A stretch of DNA of 64,000 nucleotides. Origin: Cunninghamia lanceolata. Its lineage: Eukaryota; Streptophyta; Pinopsida; Cupressales; Cupressaceae. The notes beneath the pieces are model-generated. The model did no database searches. It was given only the letters and a program-made list of their open reading frames with translations, and was not told the DNA's origin. Every line of letters starts with the position of its first letter. The stretch's first letter is position 1. The DNA lies in assembly GCA_027924645.1 (NCBI GenBank), contig BSBN01000888.1, forward strand, positions 14,825,001-14,889,000. Reading direction: 5' to 3'. This document shows, piece after piece, positions 47,637-59,639 of this stretch. Made by a program: the position numbers and the translations under genes.

Positions 47637-49957
47637 TAGCCCCAAATTTAACCTAAAAATTGAGTTTTTGTGTTTTAGAAAATTGTACACAGGAGGAAAC
47701 AGCGCATCTAACATATCCTAACATGCATCTACTGTCTATTCTAGTGTACACATTATTTTGGTGCATACAGACTCTGTTTCAGCGCATATATCCTCTGATA
47801 TGGTGCATCTATTAGTTCGACGCATATATACTATTTTCCTGCGCTTTTGACCTCTATCTTAGCGCATATGTACTACAGCACTTCTGAGCTCTGTTTCTAA
47901 GCATTCAGTCTCTAAAGCTGCGCATCTGATCCAGGCAGTAATTTTTAGGGTTTCCTTGAAGTTTTCGCTAATGCTAACATCTTTTTGCAAGAACTCTCTT
48001 GATATGTTTTGCAGGCTAAGTACTAGTTTAAAATCATATAGTTGCACTTGTTAACTCACACTTCAATTTGTAATGGGAAAGTCAATGGATGCTCATGCAA
48101 ATCTCACATAGTCTTAACTAGGAAGGTGGTAATTGAATCATTGCTATCTTGCATATCATTGAATCATTGCTATTGCTATCTTTCGTAGTTAGACACATTG
48201 CTATCTAGGTAAAACTGAACCATTGCTATCTCGTTATCACTTCAAAGTTAACAAATCCGTGCTATCTGGGTAAAAATAGAATACATCATTGCTATCTCAA
48301 TTATCACTTCAAAGTTAACAAATCTATACTATCTGAGTAAAATTGAACACATCATTGCTATCTAGGTAAAACTGAACCATTGCTATCTCAATTATCACTT
48401 CAAAGCTAACAAATATGTGCTATCTAGGTAAAATTGAACACATCATTGTTATCTGGGTAAAATTGAACCATTGCTATCTTGTTATCACTTCAAAGTTAAC
48501 AAATTTATGTGCTTGCCCAAGTAGATAGCTCATCTATTTTTTCTCATTTTAACTAGGAGAAAAGAACCACTATATTCTGTGTTTTGGGAATGATACCAAG
48601 CCTATGCTCTCCCTATCTTGGGTGACCAAAATGCTAGACATATCATTTTCACATGTGTTTTTCCTTTAGAGGGGCCTACTCTTAGATACCATTCATCCAA
48701 GTAGGAACGACCCTAAGTGGTAACAGGCTAGACGCCAAGCCCTACCAAGCCACTATAAATAAATTGTGCTTGGAGTGAAAGCTTCAAACAATGAGTGCAG
48801 TTGTATTATACCGACAGGCAACCTCCCCCAAAACCCTCCAAAGTGCAACCCTTGTAGGCTGGGAGACTTCATAATGGAGAGTAGTGTTGCCGCATGTATA
48901 ACCACTCGAATGGTTGCCTTTATTACTCATCCTTTGTTTTAGTAGGTCAAAAACCCCTATAATCCAGTGCAGGGAAGGGCAATTATCACCTCCCAAAGAT
49001 GCTTCACTGGAGATAGTGAGAATTTAGTTTTATACTGCCCTTTGAAATCTAGGATTGTACTTTCTTTCTTTTAGTCCAAAAAGAGTCAAAAAAATTACAA
49101 AAAAAATAAAAAAACATAAAAACATTCTTTGTGTTTGTTGTGTCTTCTTGCCATAATTTTAGAAAATCATATCAAAAAGACCTTCTTGCAACCAAAGATA
49201 ACAAAAACATCAGAAAATTGTTAAAAACTTGCAATTTAAATCAATCAAAAACTAGAGTGGCGCATTTGTCCTCTTTTGCTGTGCATTTGTACTGACCTGC
49301 GGCACATCTGTACTGATTTTTAGTGCTTCTACAACCTATTATGGTGCATTTGATATTTACTAGTGTGGTGCTTCTATGCCGACTTGTTGTGCATTTACCA
49401 GTTTATATAGTGCATCTGTTCCGGCGCATGCGTGACAGTGAGCACTTCAACAGTCTTGAGAGCAAAATTTTATCATTTCTAGGTACCTATTTCAGTCTAG
49501 TTCCAAGTTCTGAGATGAGGTCTTACCTTACAATCACTTTTCCATCCATTTCACGTCAAAATCTCTCTTTCATTGGTCATCTCATTCACCTTCTATCAGG
49601 TCTCCCTAGTCCAAAGTCAAAGTATCCCATATCAGATCAGCATAGGCTCCTTTTTCATATCATTTTGGATTCAAGTAACTCTAGTAAGTCACAAAACTTT
49701 GCTAGTGGTCTTGGTGCACGACTAGTCCCTACATAGTAAGATAGGTATCGAGTACCCTTACTAGTGGCTATTGTCTTGTATCAGCCGTCTTACTTGGAAT
49801 CATTGATCGAGAAAGTCCCTTGTCCAAATCTTGTCATAAGTATCCTATTCTCAACAATCTCCATCGGCATCTTGCCAAAATGTCTAGTTTCATCCCACCA
49901 CATCCCACATCACCTTGCATGGTTCTTACTAGATCTCAATACCAAAAGTAACTTAAA
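47637..49957 (+). other. Element 3 long 5' leader
   Basis: Non-coding. Degenerate GCGCAT(A/C)T and GTGCAT(C/T)TG motifs recur roughly every 25-35 bases at 47700-47930 and again at 49258-49430, flanking the tandem array at 48160-48505. The GTGCAT-rich frame at 49323-49736 has no known motif. Long leaders are common in Tat elements. Confidence 0.6.
48160..48505 (+). repeat. Tandem repeats in Element 3 leader
   Basis: ATTGCTATCT(A/G)GGTAAAA-TGAA units alternate with ATCACTTCAAAGTTAACAAAT. The latter starts near 48237, 48303, 48394 and 48484, so larger units are about 66-91 bases. Confidence 0.85.
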
Positions 49958-51208
49958 ATGGTTGGAACATTTGACCATATTGTCACCCCTCATGATAGTG
50001 ATGAGGAAATCTCTCACGAAGATTATCAAGGACACCTCCAAGGTTGGAAATTCCAACACTTACTTGAAAAAGTGCTCCATGAGGACCCTCACAAGTATTT
50101 TTATCATCTTGCGAGTCTTGGAATTAAGCTCCCTGCTAACTTCGATCTAAGAAAACTCAAAGAGATCATAGAGGATAATCATGAACACCACAATGGTGAA
50201 GACAAAGGAAAGAAAGTCATAGACCTAAACACACCTATGGAAGAAATGAGGAAATAAATCGAGGGTTTAACACAACAAATGACGGATCTCAAGACGGGTA
50301 CAAACACTAAAACCTACTCCTTGGAAGATATTGCACCGTACCCCTTTGATAAAAGTTTGAACATGATACCATTCCCCTTTCGATTCGAAGTCCCTAAGTT
50401 TGACAAGTACAAAGGGAAAGGGGACCCTAGAGATCACATTAGGGAATTCAACACCGCATGCATGGAAATAGATCACAATGAGATTTTCTTAATGAGACTA
50501 TTCCCTAGATCTCTAGGTAATCAAGCCATGGAGTGGTTCTCACGGCTTCCACCAGGCATCAAAACTTTTGATGAGTTAGTCAACAAATTCATCACGTACT
50601 TCTCGTACAATATTGAACATGAAGTCTCCAGGCTTGATCTATGCAATAGCTAGCAAAAGAGTGGCGAATCATTCACCTCCTCCTTACAAAGGTGGAAACA
50701 ACTAGCAAGTAAATGCTCATATGATGTGCCTAAGAAGCAATTAATGGAAATGTTTGTCCACAACCTCAACTCCAATCTTAGCTACCAAATACAAATCCAA
50801 TGCACCCTACTTCATTTTTAAAGGTCATTGAAATGGGATTGTTCATTGAGAAAGCTATGATTGCGAAGGGGCAAATCAAGTTATACAAGGACACACCTAC
50901 CTCCAACTACATGACTGACAAATTAAAGTTTTGGACTAAGAATAAAAATTTCGTCAACGATGGAGTAGTTGATGCCAAGGTGGAAGCTCCCAAACAACAA
51001 CCAATATTCACTCTCAAAGGAGAGGCAAGCAATGTTGCACCCAACAAAACATTCTCTCGGGAGCCAAGACCATGGTTCAACTCAAATCCAAGGTGAAAGT
51101 TCACACCGCTGGGTGAGTCCCAAGAATATGCATTAAGGAAACTATTGGCCAACAATGAAATCTCTCTACCACCAACAAGCGATTACGAACCTCCAATAAA
51201 ACCTCACT
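49958..51208 (+). pseudogene. gag: Element 3 gag
   Basis: Preceded by a MVLTRSQ-like stretch; open pieces at 49958-50257, 50279-50653 and 50800-51096. The Gag core reads FPFRFEVPKFDKYKGKGDPRDHI, here seen as FEVPKFDKYKGKGDPRDHI, then AMEWFSRLPPGIKTFDEL and FHNLNSNL-type capsid text. A frameshift lies near 50795 and stops at 50258 (TAA), 50651 (TAG) and 51094 (TGA where Trp fits). It is followed by EISLPPTSDYEPPIKPHYW leading into the duplicated zinc-knuckle unit. Confidence 0.8.
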
Positions 51209-51820
51209 ATTGGAAAGATACCGACTATTGTGAGTATCATAGAGGAAGGGGACATACAACCAAAAATTATATCCATCTCAAACATGTTATTCAAGATGTA
51301 CTTGATCAAAATCAAGGAAGTGCTCAACAACATACTTCTAATGAGACACATGTGGCTTACAAAGATCCACTTCTCAATCATGATAGGCCATACAACAACA
51401 ACAATAACAACAACAATGGCAACAACAACAACCGCAATAGGCAAAATTAGAATAATGGGAATAGTAATGCCAATTACGCAAGTGTGCCATTCGATTATAC
51501 CATCAATTGCATATTGGAAAGATACCAACTATTATGAGTATCATAGAGGAAGGGGACATACAACCAACAAATATATCCATCTCAAACATGTTATTCAAGA
51601 TGTACTTGATCAAAATCAAGGAAGTGCTCAACAACATACTTCTAATGAGACACATGTGGCTTACAAAGATCCACTTCTCAATTATGACAGGCCATACAAC
51701 AACAACAATAACAACAACAACGACAACAACAACAACCGCAATAGGCAAAATCAGAATAATGGGAATAGTAATGCCAATTATGCAAGTGTACCATTTGATT
51801 ATACCATCAATTGCATATTA
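51209..51820 (+). repeat. 304-bp tandem duplication with zinc knuckle and poly-Asn tract
   Basis: Two copies offset by 304 bases (TTGGAAAGATACC at 51210 and 51514). Each encodes YCEYHRGRGHTTKNYIHLKH or its variant, a Gag zinc knuckle whose last Cys is Tyr; in copy two the first Cys is Tyr as well. A poly-Asn tract (AAC/AAT microsatellite) and DYTINCILE follow. As 304 is not a multiple of three, copy two is in another frame. Confidence 0.88.
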
Positions 51821-52395
51821 GAGCATGTCCCACAAATCAATCTGGTTATGTCCAACCAACAATCGGAGCCTAATAGAACTGATTCTAGTATCATTACCCA
51901 TAGTGGTAAAGTCACATTGAATACCTTTCCGCCAAGGTCATCACGCTCTCAGTCCAACTTCCATTAGTATAATGTCATAGACCAATTGCGAAAGACTCCC
52001 GCCCACATTTCTATATTAGAGTTATTGCATCTATCTTCTTCCCACAAGGAGATTCTCAATAAAGCCTTAGTGGAAACAATTCTACCCACTAACTTGGCCC
52101 AAGAGAAGTTTCAAGCCATGGTAGGTAATCTAACCTCCTCAAGTACCATATCATTTACCGAACAAGATGACCTCTTAGTGTCTCAACCTCATAACACCCC
52201 TTCACATATTGTTGCCTTCATCCATAAGCACCGCATCAAGAGGGTTCTCATTGATGGGGGAACTGGTTTAAATATTTGCACACTAAAGCTAGTCCTTACA
52301 TTAGGGCTCTTTGAAAATGCAATTGATCCAAGAAAGAAGATAACTATCAAAGCCTATGATGAAGAGGAGAGAACTACCAAAGGAACAGTGGTATT
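51821..52395 (+). pseudogene. pol: Element 3 protease, first part (split by Element 2)
   Basis: Reads LRKTPAHISILELLHLSSSHKE, seen as KTPAHISILELL, then HKHRIKRVLIDGGTGLNI, the retropepsin D-G-G site near 52250, and ends KGTVV at the Element 2 insertion. A TAG stop lies at 51965. The protein resumes at 59640. Confidence 0.8.
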
Positions 52396-53764
52396 TGTTG
52401 CAAGTATTGACCTAACTGATGTTGTCATTGATGTCAACATACTCTTGTTGCATTAATGATAAGGATTGGATGAGCTATGACCTGAGGATATTGGGAAAAT
52501 TAGTCTTAATCAGGAACAATGAAGAATAGTGATGACAACAAGGTAAAAGTCCAAGATAGGTTGAGGATCAGAGGATGCGGTTTAAAGGGTTTGGAGATAT
52601 AAGTATTGAGATTCTCCATTCAAGTTTTCAGAGGTCCGCATGAAGATCTGAAGATGTTATGATCACTCAAGTAGAACCAGTACCAGTAGATGTTTAGTGA
52701 TGACAAAGTGACACAGATAGGTCCGGTGAGGTTTGGTAATGCATTATCCCATTTTGCGGATTTGGGGAAGTGTTGGGGAAGTTTGTGTGGTGTGTCAAAT
52801 AGTTTGGTTCATGGTTTGAAGGTCCGGAAGTATCTACTCCTTTGTGACAGTAATGGCAGATTGTGTTCTTCAGGTTCTGGATGAAGGAGAGAAGGATTTC
52901 AGTAAGTAGAGGAAGTGTGGATGTCCTTGGTGTTTTAGGCAAGTTTGTGGAGGACCTTGGATCATGCTCAGTTCATGTTTATGGTCTGCATTAGAATGGT
53001 TGTCCCAGAAATGAAGAATAACTTCTGGATGATGGTGTTCTTGCCAAGACAGGCCTACCGGATGGGTTACACCTCCTGTGGATGATCTTGAGGATGTTAT
53101 GTGAGGATTGGCGTGTTCCTGGATGAAGATTGAAGTCTAAGCTCTATGTGGCTGACAGTGTGTTGATCTGTGTGAAGTGCTTTTGTAATTAGACATGTTG
53201 CATTTGTATATTTGCTCTGTAATATCTACCGACTTAGATGATCTTTCCTAAGTTGATGTCTTGTATAAACAAGGGATTGTGAAGTCATTTCAGTGTGGAC
53301 TTGTGGAAATGAGTGTGTGGTAGCGAGGAAAAGAGCGAAAGGCAGAGCAGAAGGTTTGGACTTAAATGGAACTGACTCAAGCATGGTGAAGATGCTATTT
53401 ACCAATTCAAGTATGTGATACTTATTCTTTTGTAGACAGTGTGTCTCTTGTAGGTAGTGAGCCTCTTGTGAGCAGTGTGCTCAGGCAGTGAGCCCTAATT
53501 GGCAAGTGCTATTTTATTCTTTCTATTCTTCTAATAGAGAATACAATCTTGGGTTAGTCACCCCGTGGTTTTTCCCTTAACCGGGTTTTCCATGTCAAAA
53601 TCTTGGTGTCTCATGTGTTGATGTATTTCTGCTCTTGATTAAATGTATAAAGTTTCTTATTTGATTCATTGTTATAATGCGAAGTGAATATAAGTGTTGA
53701 AATAGAAGAAAGTTTTGGACAACTGATTCGCCCCGCACTCTCAGTTGTTTGCCCAAGTCTAACA
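52396..53764 (+). repeat. Element 2 5' LTR (1369 bp)
   Basis: TG...CA termini; contains GTTGTCATTGATGTCAACA just inside, repeated GTAGGTAGTGAGCCTCTTGTG-type phrases near 53450-53510, and TTTTTCCCTTAACCGGG near 53570. Confidence 0.94.
53264..53269 (+). promoter_or_regulatory. TATA box of Element 2 5' LTR
   Basis: TATAAA in GTCTTGTATAAACAAGGG, conserved as TATATAAACAAGGG at 59136 in the 3' LTR. Confidence 0.65.
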
Positions 53765-53765
53765 A

Positions 53766-53779
53766 TTGGTATCAGAGCC
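53766..53779 (+). other. Element 2 primer-binding site (initiator Met)
   Basis: TTGGTATCAGAGCC, one base after the LTR; exact initiator-Met tRNA complement. Confidence 0.93.
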
Positions 53780-53821
53780 AAGTTCCTCTGAAAGGAGCTT
53801 AACTGCTTGAGGAGATCCGGG

Positions 53822-55130
53822 ATGTCATCCTACAAGAAGGATATTTTGGAAAGGTCGCATGAAATGTCACTTGCAGTGTATGGGCTTTGCATATTAGTCC
53901 ATGGTTACAAAAGCTTATATACCTCCACAGGGTGGTCCAACAACCCTAAATGAAATCACAGATGCTGAAAACAATCTGCGGACCAAAGAGGCTCTTCTAA
54001 GGACATTATCTGACTCAAAACTCTCAAAAGTTATTGATCTACCAACTGCCTTTGAGATCTGCAATAAACTAGAAGTTTTGCATGAAGGAGACTAGTATGT
54101 TAAATGTGCAAGGTTACAAAGTCTAAAAGAGAATTTGAAAAACTAAAAATGAGAGATGATGAAAATATTACCTCTTTTGTGCCAAGAGTGAAAGAGCTGG
54201 TTTGTGGAATTAGAAATGCAGGTGGAATCCTGAGTGAAGAAGAGATCGTTGGCAAAGTTCTCAGATCCCCTTCCACCTCTTATAAAATAAAGGATTTTGC
54301 AATTGAAGAATTCAGAGCTCACACAACAGTCACAAGAGATGAATTGGTTGGTAAGTTGTCTGCCTTTGAAATGGTCAAGTTTGGAGATGATCCCCCAAAG
54401 ATTGAATCTGCATTCAAACCTAGTGCCTCTGTAAAAGGGAAACAAAGGTTTGATCTGGGAGAAAACTCTTCAAGGAACCTATCATGGTATGAAACATTAA
54501 GAAAAGACTTGGAAGAAGAAGAAGCTGAAACTGCTCATTTTGAAGGTCTTATTGCAAAAAGATTGCCAAGAGGATCTGGTAAGTATGAAGGAAAATTACC
54601 TTTTAAGTGTTTTAACTGCAATAAAATTGGTCATTTTGCCTCAAGATGTCTGGAAAGATTTTCAAGACCAAAACCTAACAGACCAAGGTTTCAAAAGAAT
54701 TGTTACTATGTTCATGAAGAAGATGATAATGAAGGAGTAACAAATGATGAATCAGAAATACGAAACAAATCTGGTAATGAATGGGTTTTTATTGCCATCA
54801 AAGAAAAGGAACCAATATGCTCTGTATCTGCCATTCATAAAGTTGAAGAAAAAGCTCTGGCTGCCCAAGTTGAAGCAAAGGATGATTGGGTCATTGACAG
54901 TGGATGCTCTCACCATATGACAGGTGACAAGAATAAGTTCTTAAATTTTGAAAAGTATGAAGGAGGAATTGTAAAGTTTGGAGATAATTCTGCTGGCAGA
55001 ATCAGAGGTAGAGGAACTATCTCTCTTGATGGAAAGAACAAAACCAGTAATGTACTGTATGTTGAAGGATTAAAGCACAATCTTCTCAGTGTTGGACAGC
55101 TGGTGGACAAAGGCTATGATCTCAGATTCA
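53822..55130 (+). pseudogene. Element 2 gag and protease
   Basis: Gag begins around 53822 (FWKGRM...) and shows HEGD then LKMRDDENITSFVPRVKEL. A TAG at 54093 and a one-base shift near 54100 separate the first 90 codons from the long frame 54104-55384. The zinc knuckle CFNCNKIGHFASRC (C-x2-C-x4-H-x4-C) near 54610 is intact. The protease site WVIDSGCSHHMTG near 54890 is intact, followed by LYVEGLKHNLLSVGQL. Gag forms particles; the protease matures them. Confidence 0.88.
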
Positions 55131-56350
55131 AGAATAGAAAATGTAAGATCTTTGAAAGTTTTAGAACAGAGATTGCATCTGGTACTCAAACTAAAGGTAA
55201 TATCTTCCACTTGGTTGGTACTGGTAAAAGTTGCTTATTTGCTCAAATTGATCAAAGTTGGTTATGGCATAGGAGGATGTGTCATGTGAATTTTGATAAT
55301 ATCATCAAGATAAGCAATACTCAAGCTGTAAGAGATCTTCCAAAATTAGTGAAACCTACTAATAGCTTGTGCAAAGAATGTTAGTTGGGCAAATTGAGTA
55401 GAGTCACATTCAAAAGTAAGGAATTGTCCTCTACCAGACTGTTGGACTTAGTTCATACTGATCTTTGTGGTCTAGCAAGAGTTAGGAGTATCCAAGGTGA
55501 TAGATACTTCATGTTGCTAATTAATGACTATTCCTAGATGATATGGGTAACCTTTTTGAAAGAAAAATCAGAAGCACTTGAGAAATTCAAAATATTCAAG
55601 GCCATGGTGGAGAATGAAACTGGATTAAAATTGAAATGTCTGAGGTCTGATAGAGGTGGTGAATTCACATCCAGTGAGTTCATAGACTTCTGTGAGAAAC
55701 ATGGAATAAAGAGATAGTTGTCTGCCCCTAGAACTCCATAGCAGAATGGAGTAGTTGAGAGAAAGAACCGGACCATCCAGGAAGCATCTAGGACCATGAT
55801 GATGGAAGTGAATGTTCCTCAGATCTATTGGAGAGAAGCAGTCAGCACTGCAGTCTACACTCTCAATCAAGTCCAAATTAGAAACAATACCGGTAAGACT
55901 CCTTATGAACTCTGGTTTGGCATTACTCCCACTGTGAGATACTTCAGAGTTTTTGGTAGCAGATGTTACATTAAAAGGGATGAAGATCTAGGAAAGTTTG
56001 ATGCTAGAAGTGATGAAAGAATATTCTTGGGTTACTCCACTCAAAGCAAAGCATACCAATGTTACAACAAGAGACTGAGAAAGATTGTAAAAAGTGTAAA
56101 TGTGAAGGTTGATGAAGAAATTGAAAGACCCTCAAGAATTCATGAGTATGATGAAGATGATCAGAATGGTGTTTAGATTCAAAGTATCCAAGCCTCTTCT
56201 GAGAATCAAAGTCAAGTTGATCCGGTAAGATAGGAAGAAGAGATAAGTCTCAATGAGATTGATCAAGGGTTAGATGTGTAAGAAACTCCCAAACTTCCAA
56301 GGTATGTAACTCTAAACCACTCTGAAGATTAGATCATAGGTGACAAAAGC
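55131..56350 (+). pseudogene. Element 2 integrase
   Basis: GAG-pre-integrase region with the zinc site SWLWHRRMCHVNF ... CKEC near 55260-55380. Core catalytic residues are retained: VHTDLCG, CLRSDRGGEF and VVERKNRT (D, D, E). C-terminal text YWREAVSTAVYTLNQ and FRVFGSRCYIKRD is typical of copia. TAG stops lie at about 55382, 55535, 55715, 55739, 56174 and 56231, a TAA at 56279 and a TAG at 56330. Confidence 0.88.
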
Positions 56351-57948
56351 AAAGGAGTGCAAACAAGGAGGAGAATTGCTCAAAATTCAGATGAGTATTG
56401 TCTAATTTCAAAGATTGAACCTAAGATAGTAAATGAAGCCTGCAATGATGAAAACTGGACTAAGGCAATGAAGGAAGAACTGATACAAATTGAGAAGAAT
56501 CACACTTGGGATCTTGTTCCCAGACCTAGAAATAAAAATGTGATTGGAACCAAATGGGTCTTCCGGAACAAATTGAATGAAGCCGGTGAAGTGATCAGAA
56601 ATAAGGCTAGATTAGTTTATAAAGGTTACTCTCAAATAGGAGTTGATTTTGAAGAAACTTTTGCTCCAGTGGGAAGAATGGAAGCAATCAGATTATTTCT
56701 TGCTTTTGTTGCCTTCAAAGATTTCAAAGTGTATCAGATGGATGTCAAGTCTACCTTCCTGAATGGTGATTTAGAAGAAGAAGTGTACATTGAATAACCA
56801 TATGGATTTCAATTATCTGAGCATAGTGATATGGTCTGCAAGTTGAAGAAGGCACTATATGGACTAAAGCAAGCCCCAAGAGCATGGTATAAAAGATTGG
56901 ACAAACATCTCTTGAAGATTGGCTTCAACAAAGGTACTGTTGATAGTAACTTATATTTCAAAATTGATCATGAAAACATTTTGATTTTGAAGTATTTGTT
57001 GATGATATCATCTTTGGAGGAAGAGACAGTATGTGTAAAACCTTTGCAAATCAAATGAAAAGTGAGTTTGAGATGTCAATGCTTGGTGAAATAAATTTCT
57101 TCTTGGGTTTGCAAATTACTCAAACAAAGAAAGGAATCTTTATTTCCCAAACAAAATTTGTGAAAGAATTGTTGAGGAAATTTGGAATGGAAGATTCAAA
57201 GCCAATGAATACTCCCATGGCAACTGGATGTAAGTTGAGCAAAGATGATGACTCTCTTAAGGTAGACCAGACAAAGTACAGATCAATGATTGGAGGATTG
57301 TTGTATCTCACTCAAACTAGACCAGATATTATGCAAGTTGTTGGTCTTGTTGCTAGATTCCAAGCTAATCCTAGAGAATCCCATGTCATGGAAATCAAGA
57401 GGATTTTTAGATATCTAAAAGGGACGGTTGAGTATGGTTAGTGGTATCCTAGAGATCATGATTTCTCTCTTCATGCATATACAGATGCAGATTGGGCAGG
57501 AGATGTGGATGACCGGAAGAGTACCAGTGGTGGAGCATTCTTTTTGGGAAAGAGATTGGTTTCTTGGCTAAGCAAGAAACAAGAGGCAATATCCCTGTCT
57601 ACAACTGAAGCAGAATACATAGCAGCAGCAGGTAGTTGCACTCAAGTTTTATGGATGAAGCAAATGCTAAGAGATAATAAAGTAGAATATGAGGAGCCTA
57701 TCACAATTTTCTGTGATAATTCAAGTGCAATAAATATTTCTAAGAATCTGGTGTTGCATTCTAAAACTAAGCATATATCTATCAAGTTTCACTTTCTGAG
57801 AGAGCAAGTGAACAAGGATGAAGTCACCTTGGAGTATGTGCCCTCCAAGGATCAGATTGTAGATATCTTTACTACACCTTTGCCTAAGGACTCTTTTGAG
57901 TATCTCAGGGAAAAGTTAGGGGTTATTGCCCCTTCGGTAATGAACTAA
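56351..57948 (+). pseudogene. Element 2 reverse transcriptase and RNase H
   Basis: RT starts [21 protein letters not shown] and includes [28 protein letters not shown] and KKALYGLKQAPRAWY. A TAA at about 56795 falls where Gln fits. Just before the catalytic box a one-base frameshift near 56990 puts VDDIIFGG in another frame, which then continues from 57031 (LGEINFFLGLQIT). RNase H at 57480-57800 retains TDADWAG, TEAEYIAAA and FCDNSSA. The frame ends VIAPSVMN at 57948. A TAG at 57439 interrupts. Confidence 0.9.
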
Positions 57949-58269
57949 GGTGCATTGATGTGCATTAGTCTGGTGGCTATCATAGTCACATCTTGTGATC
58001 CGGATTGATGTTGGGGAGCTGCCACTTAGGGGGAGCAGCATATATGATTCTGAAGTGATGAAAGTTGCAAATATGTACCCTTTGCCATTGATGTCAAAGG
58101 GGGAGAGAAGACCTGTGAAAAACAAGTGGATGATGATCAAAGGGGGAGCTGTAAAAGAAGAAAAGACATATGAATGGTTGTTGCTAATAGGGGGAGTTGT
58201 GACAATAAGGAGTTCTTGTCTTGATGGTTTTTCACATCATATTTTTCCATCAATGACAAAGGGGGAGAT
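57949..58269 (+). other. Element 2 3' UTR with repeated polypurine tracts
   Basis: GGGGGAG cores occur at 58029, 58099, 58142, 58190 and 58261; three have the full AAAGGGGGAG. The last, two bases from the LTR, is the likely plus-strand primer. Text between them is non-coding. Confidence 0.8.
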
Positions 58270-59639
58270 TGTTGCAAGTATGGGCCTAACTGATGTTGTC
58301 ATTGATGTCAACATACTCCTGTTGTATTAATGATAAGGATTGGATGAGCTGTGAGCTGAGGATATTGAGAAAATTAGTCTCAATTAGGAACAGTGAAGAA
58401 CAATGATGACAACAAGGTAAAAGTCCAAGATAGGTTGAGGATCAGAGGATATAGTTTAAAGGGTTTGGAGATATAAGTATTGAGATTCTCCATTCATGTT
58501 TTCAAAGGTCCACATGAAGATCTAAAGAATTTATGATCACTCAAGTAGAACCAGTTCCGGCAAATGTTCAGTGATGATAGAGTGACACAGATAGTTCCGG
58601 TGAGGTCCGATAATGCATTATCCCATTCTGTGGATTTGAGGAAGTGTTGGGGAAGTTTGTGTGGTGTGTCAAATAGTTTGGTTTATGTTTTGAAGGTCTG
58701 AAAGTATCTACTCCTTTGTGACAGTAACGGTAGACTATGTTCTTGAGGTTCCGAATGAAGGAGAGAAGGATTTTAGTAAGTAGAAGAAGTGCGAATGTCC
58801 TTGGTGTTTCAGGCAAGTTTGTGGAGGACCTTGGATCTTGTTCAGTTCATGTTTATGGTTTGTATTAGAATTGGGGTCCCAGAAATGAAGAATAACTTTT
58901 GGATGATGGTGTTCTTGCCAAGATAGGCTAACCGGATGGGTTACACCTCCTGCGGATGATCTTGATGATGTTATGTGAGGATTGGCATGTTCCTGAATGA
59001 AGATTGAAGTCTAAGCTCTATGTGGCCAACAGTGTGTTGATCCACATGAAGTGCTTTTGTAATTAGACATGTTGCATTTGTATATTTGCTCTGTAATATC
59101 TGCCGACTTAGATGATCTTTCCTAAGTCGATGTCCTATATAAACAAGGGATTGTGAAGTCATTTTGGTGTAGACTTGTGGAAATGAGTGTGTGGTAACGA
59201 GGAGAAGAGCGAAAAGTAGAGCAGAAGGTTTGGACTTAAATGGAACTAACTCAAGCATGGTGAAGATGCTATTTACCACTTCAAGTATGTGATACTTATT
59301 CTTTTGTAGACAATGTGTCTCTTGTAGGCAGTGAGCCTCTTGTGAGCAGTGTGCTCAGGTAGTGAGCCCTAATTGGCAAGTGCCATTTTGTTCTTTCTAT
59401 TCTTCTAATAGAGAATACAAGCTTGGGTTAGTCACCCTATGGTTTTTCCCTTAATTGGGTTTTGCATGTCAAAATCTTGGTGTCTCATGTGTTGATGTAT
59501 TTCTGCTCTTGATTAAATGTATTAAGTTTCTTGTTTGATTCATTATTATAATGCTAAGTGAATATAAGTGTTGAAATAGAAGAAAGTTTTGGACAACTGA
59601 TTCACCCCCCCCCACTCAGTTGTCCGCCCAAGTCTAACA
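58270..59639 (+). repeat. Element 2 3' LTR (1370 bp)
   Basis: Partner of 52396-53764. Contains a C-run (59607-59614) where the 5' copy has CGCCCCGCAC. Followed by GTATT. Confidence 0.94.

Larger units (their letters stand above)
52396..59639 (+). mobile_element. Element 2: Ty1/copia retrotransposon, complete
   Basis: 7,244 bp with 1369- and 1370-bp LTRs (TGTTGCAAGT...GTCTAACA), target duplication GTATT (52391-52395 and 59640-59644), Met-tRNA primer site and AAAGGGGGAG tract. Gene order is gag, protease, integrase, RT, RNase H, as in copia. About 8% of sites differ across the first 145 LTR bases by eye. Eleven in-frame stops and at least two frameshifts make it non-autonomous. It sits inside Element 3. 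Confidence 0.95.

Noticed and set aside
49323..49736. 137-codon frame in the Element 3 leader
   Set aside because: No Gag similarity and it begins within the GTGCAT repeat cluster; gag proper starts near 49958.
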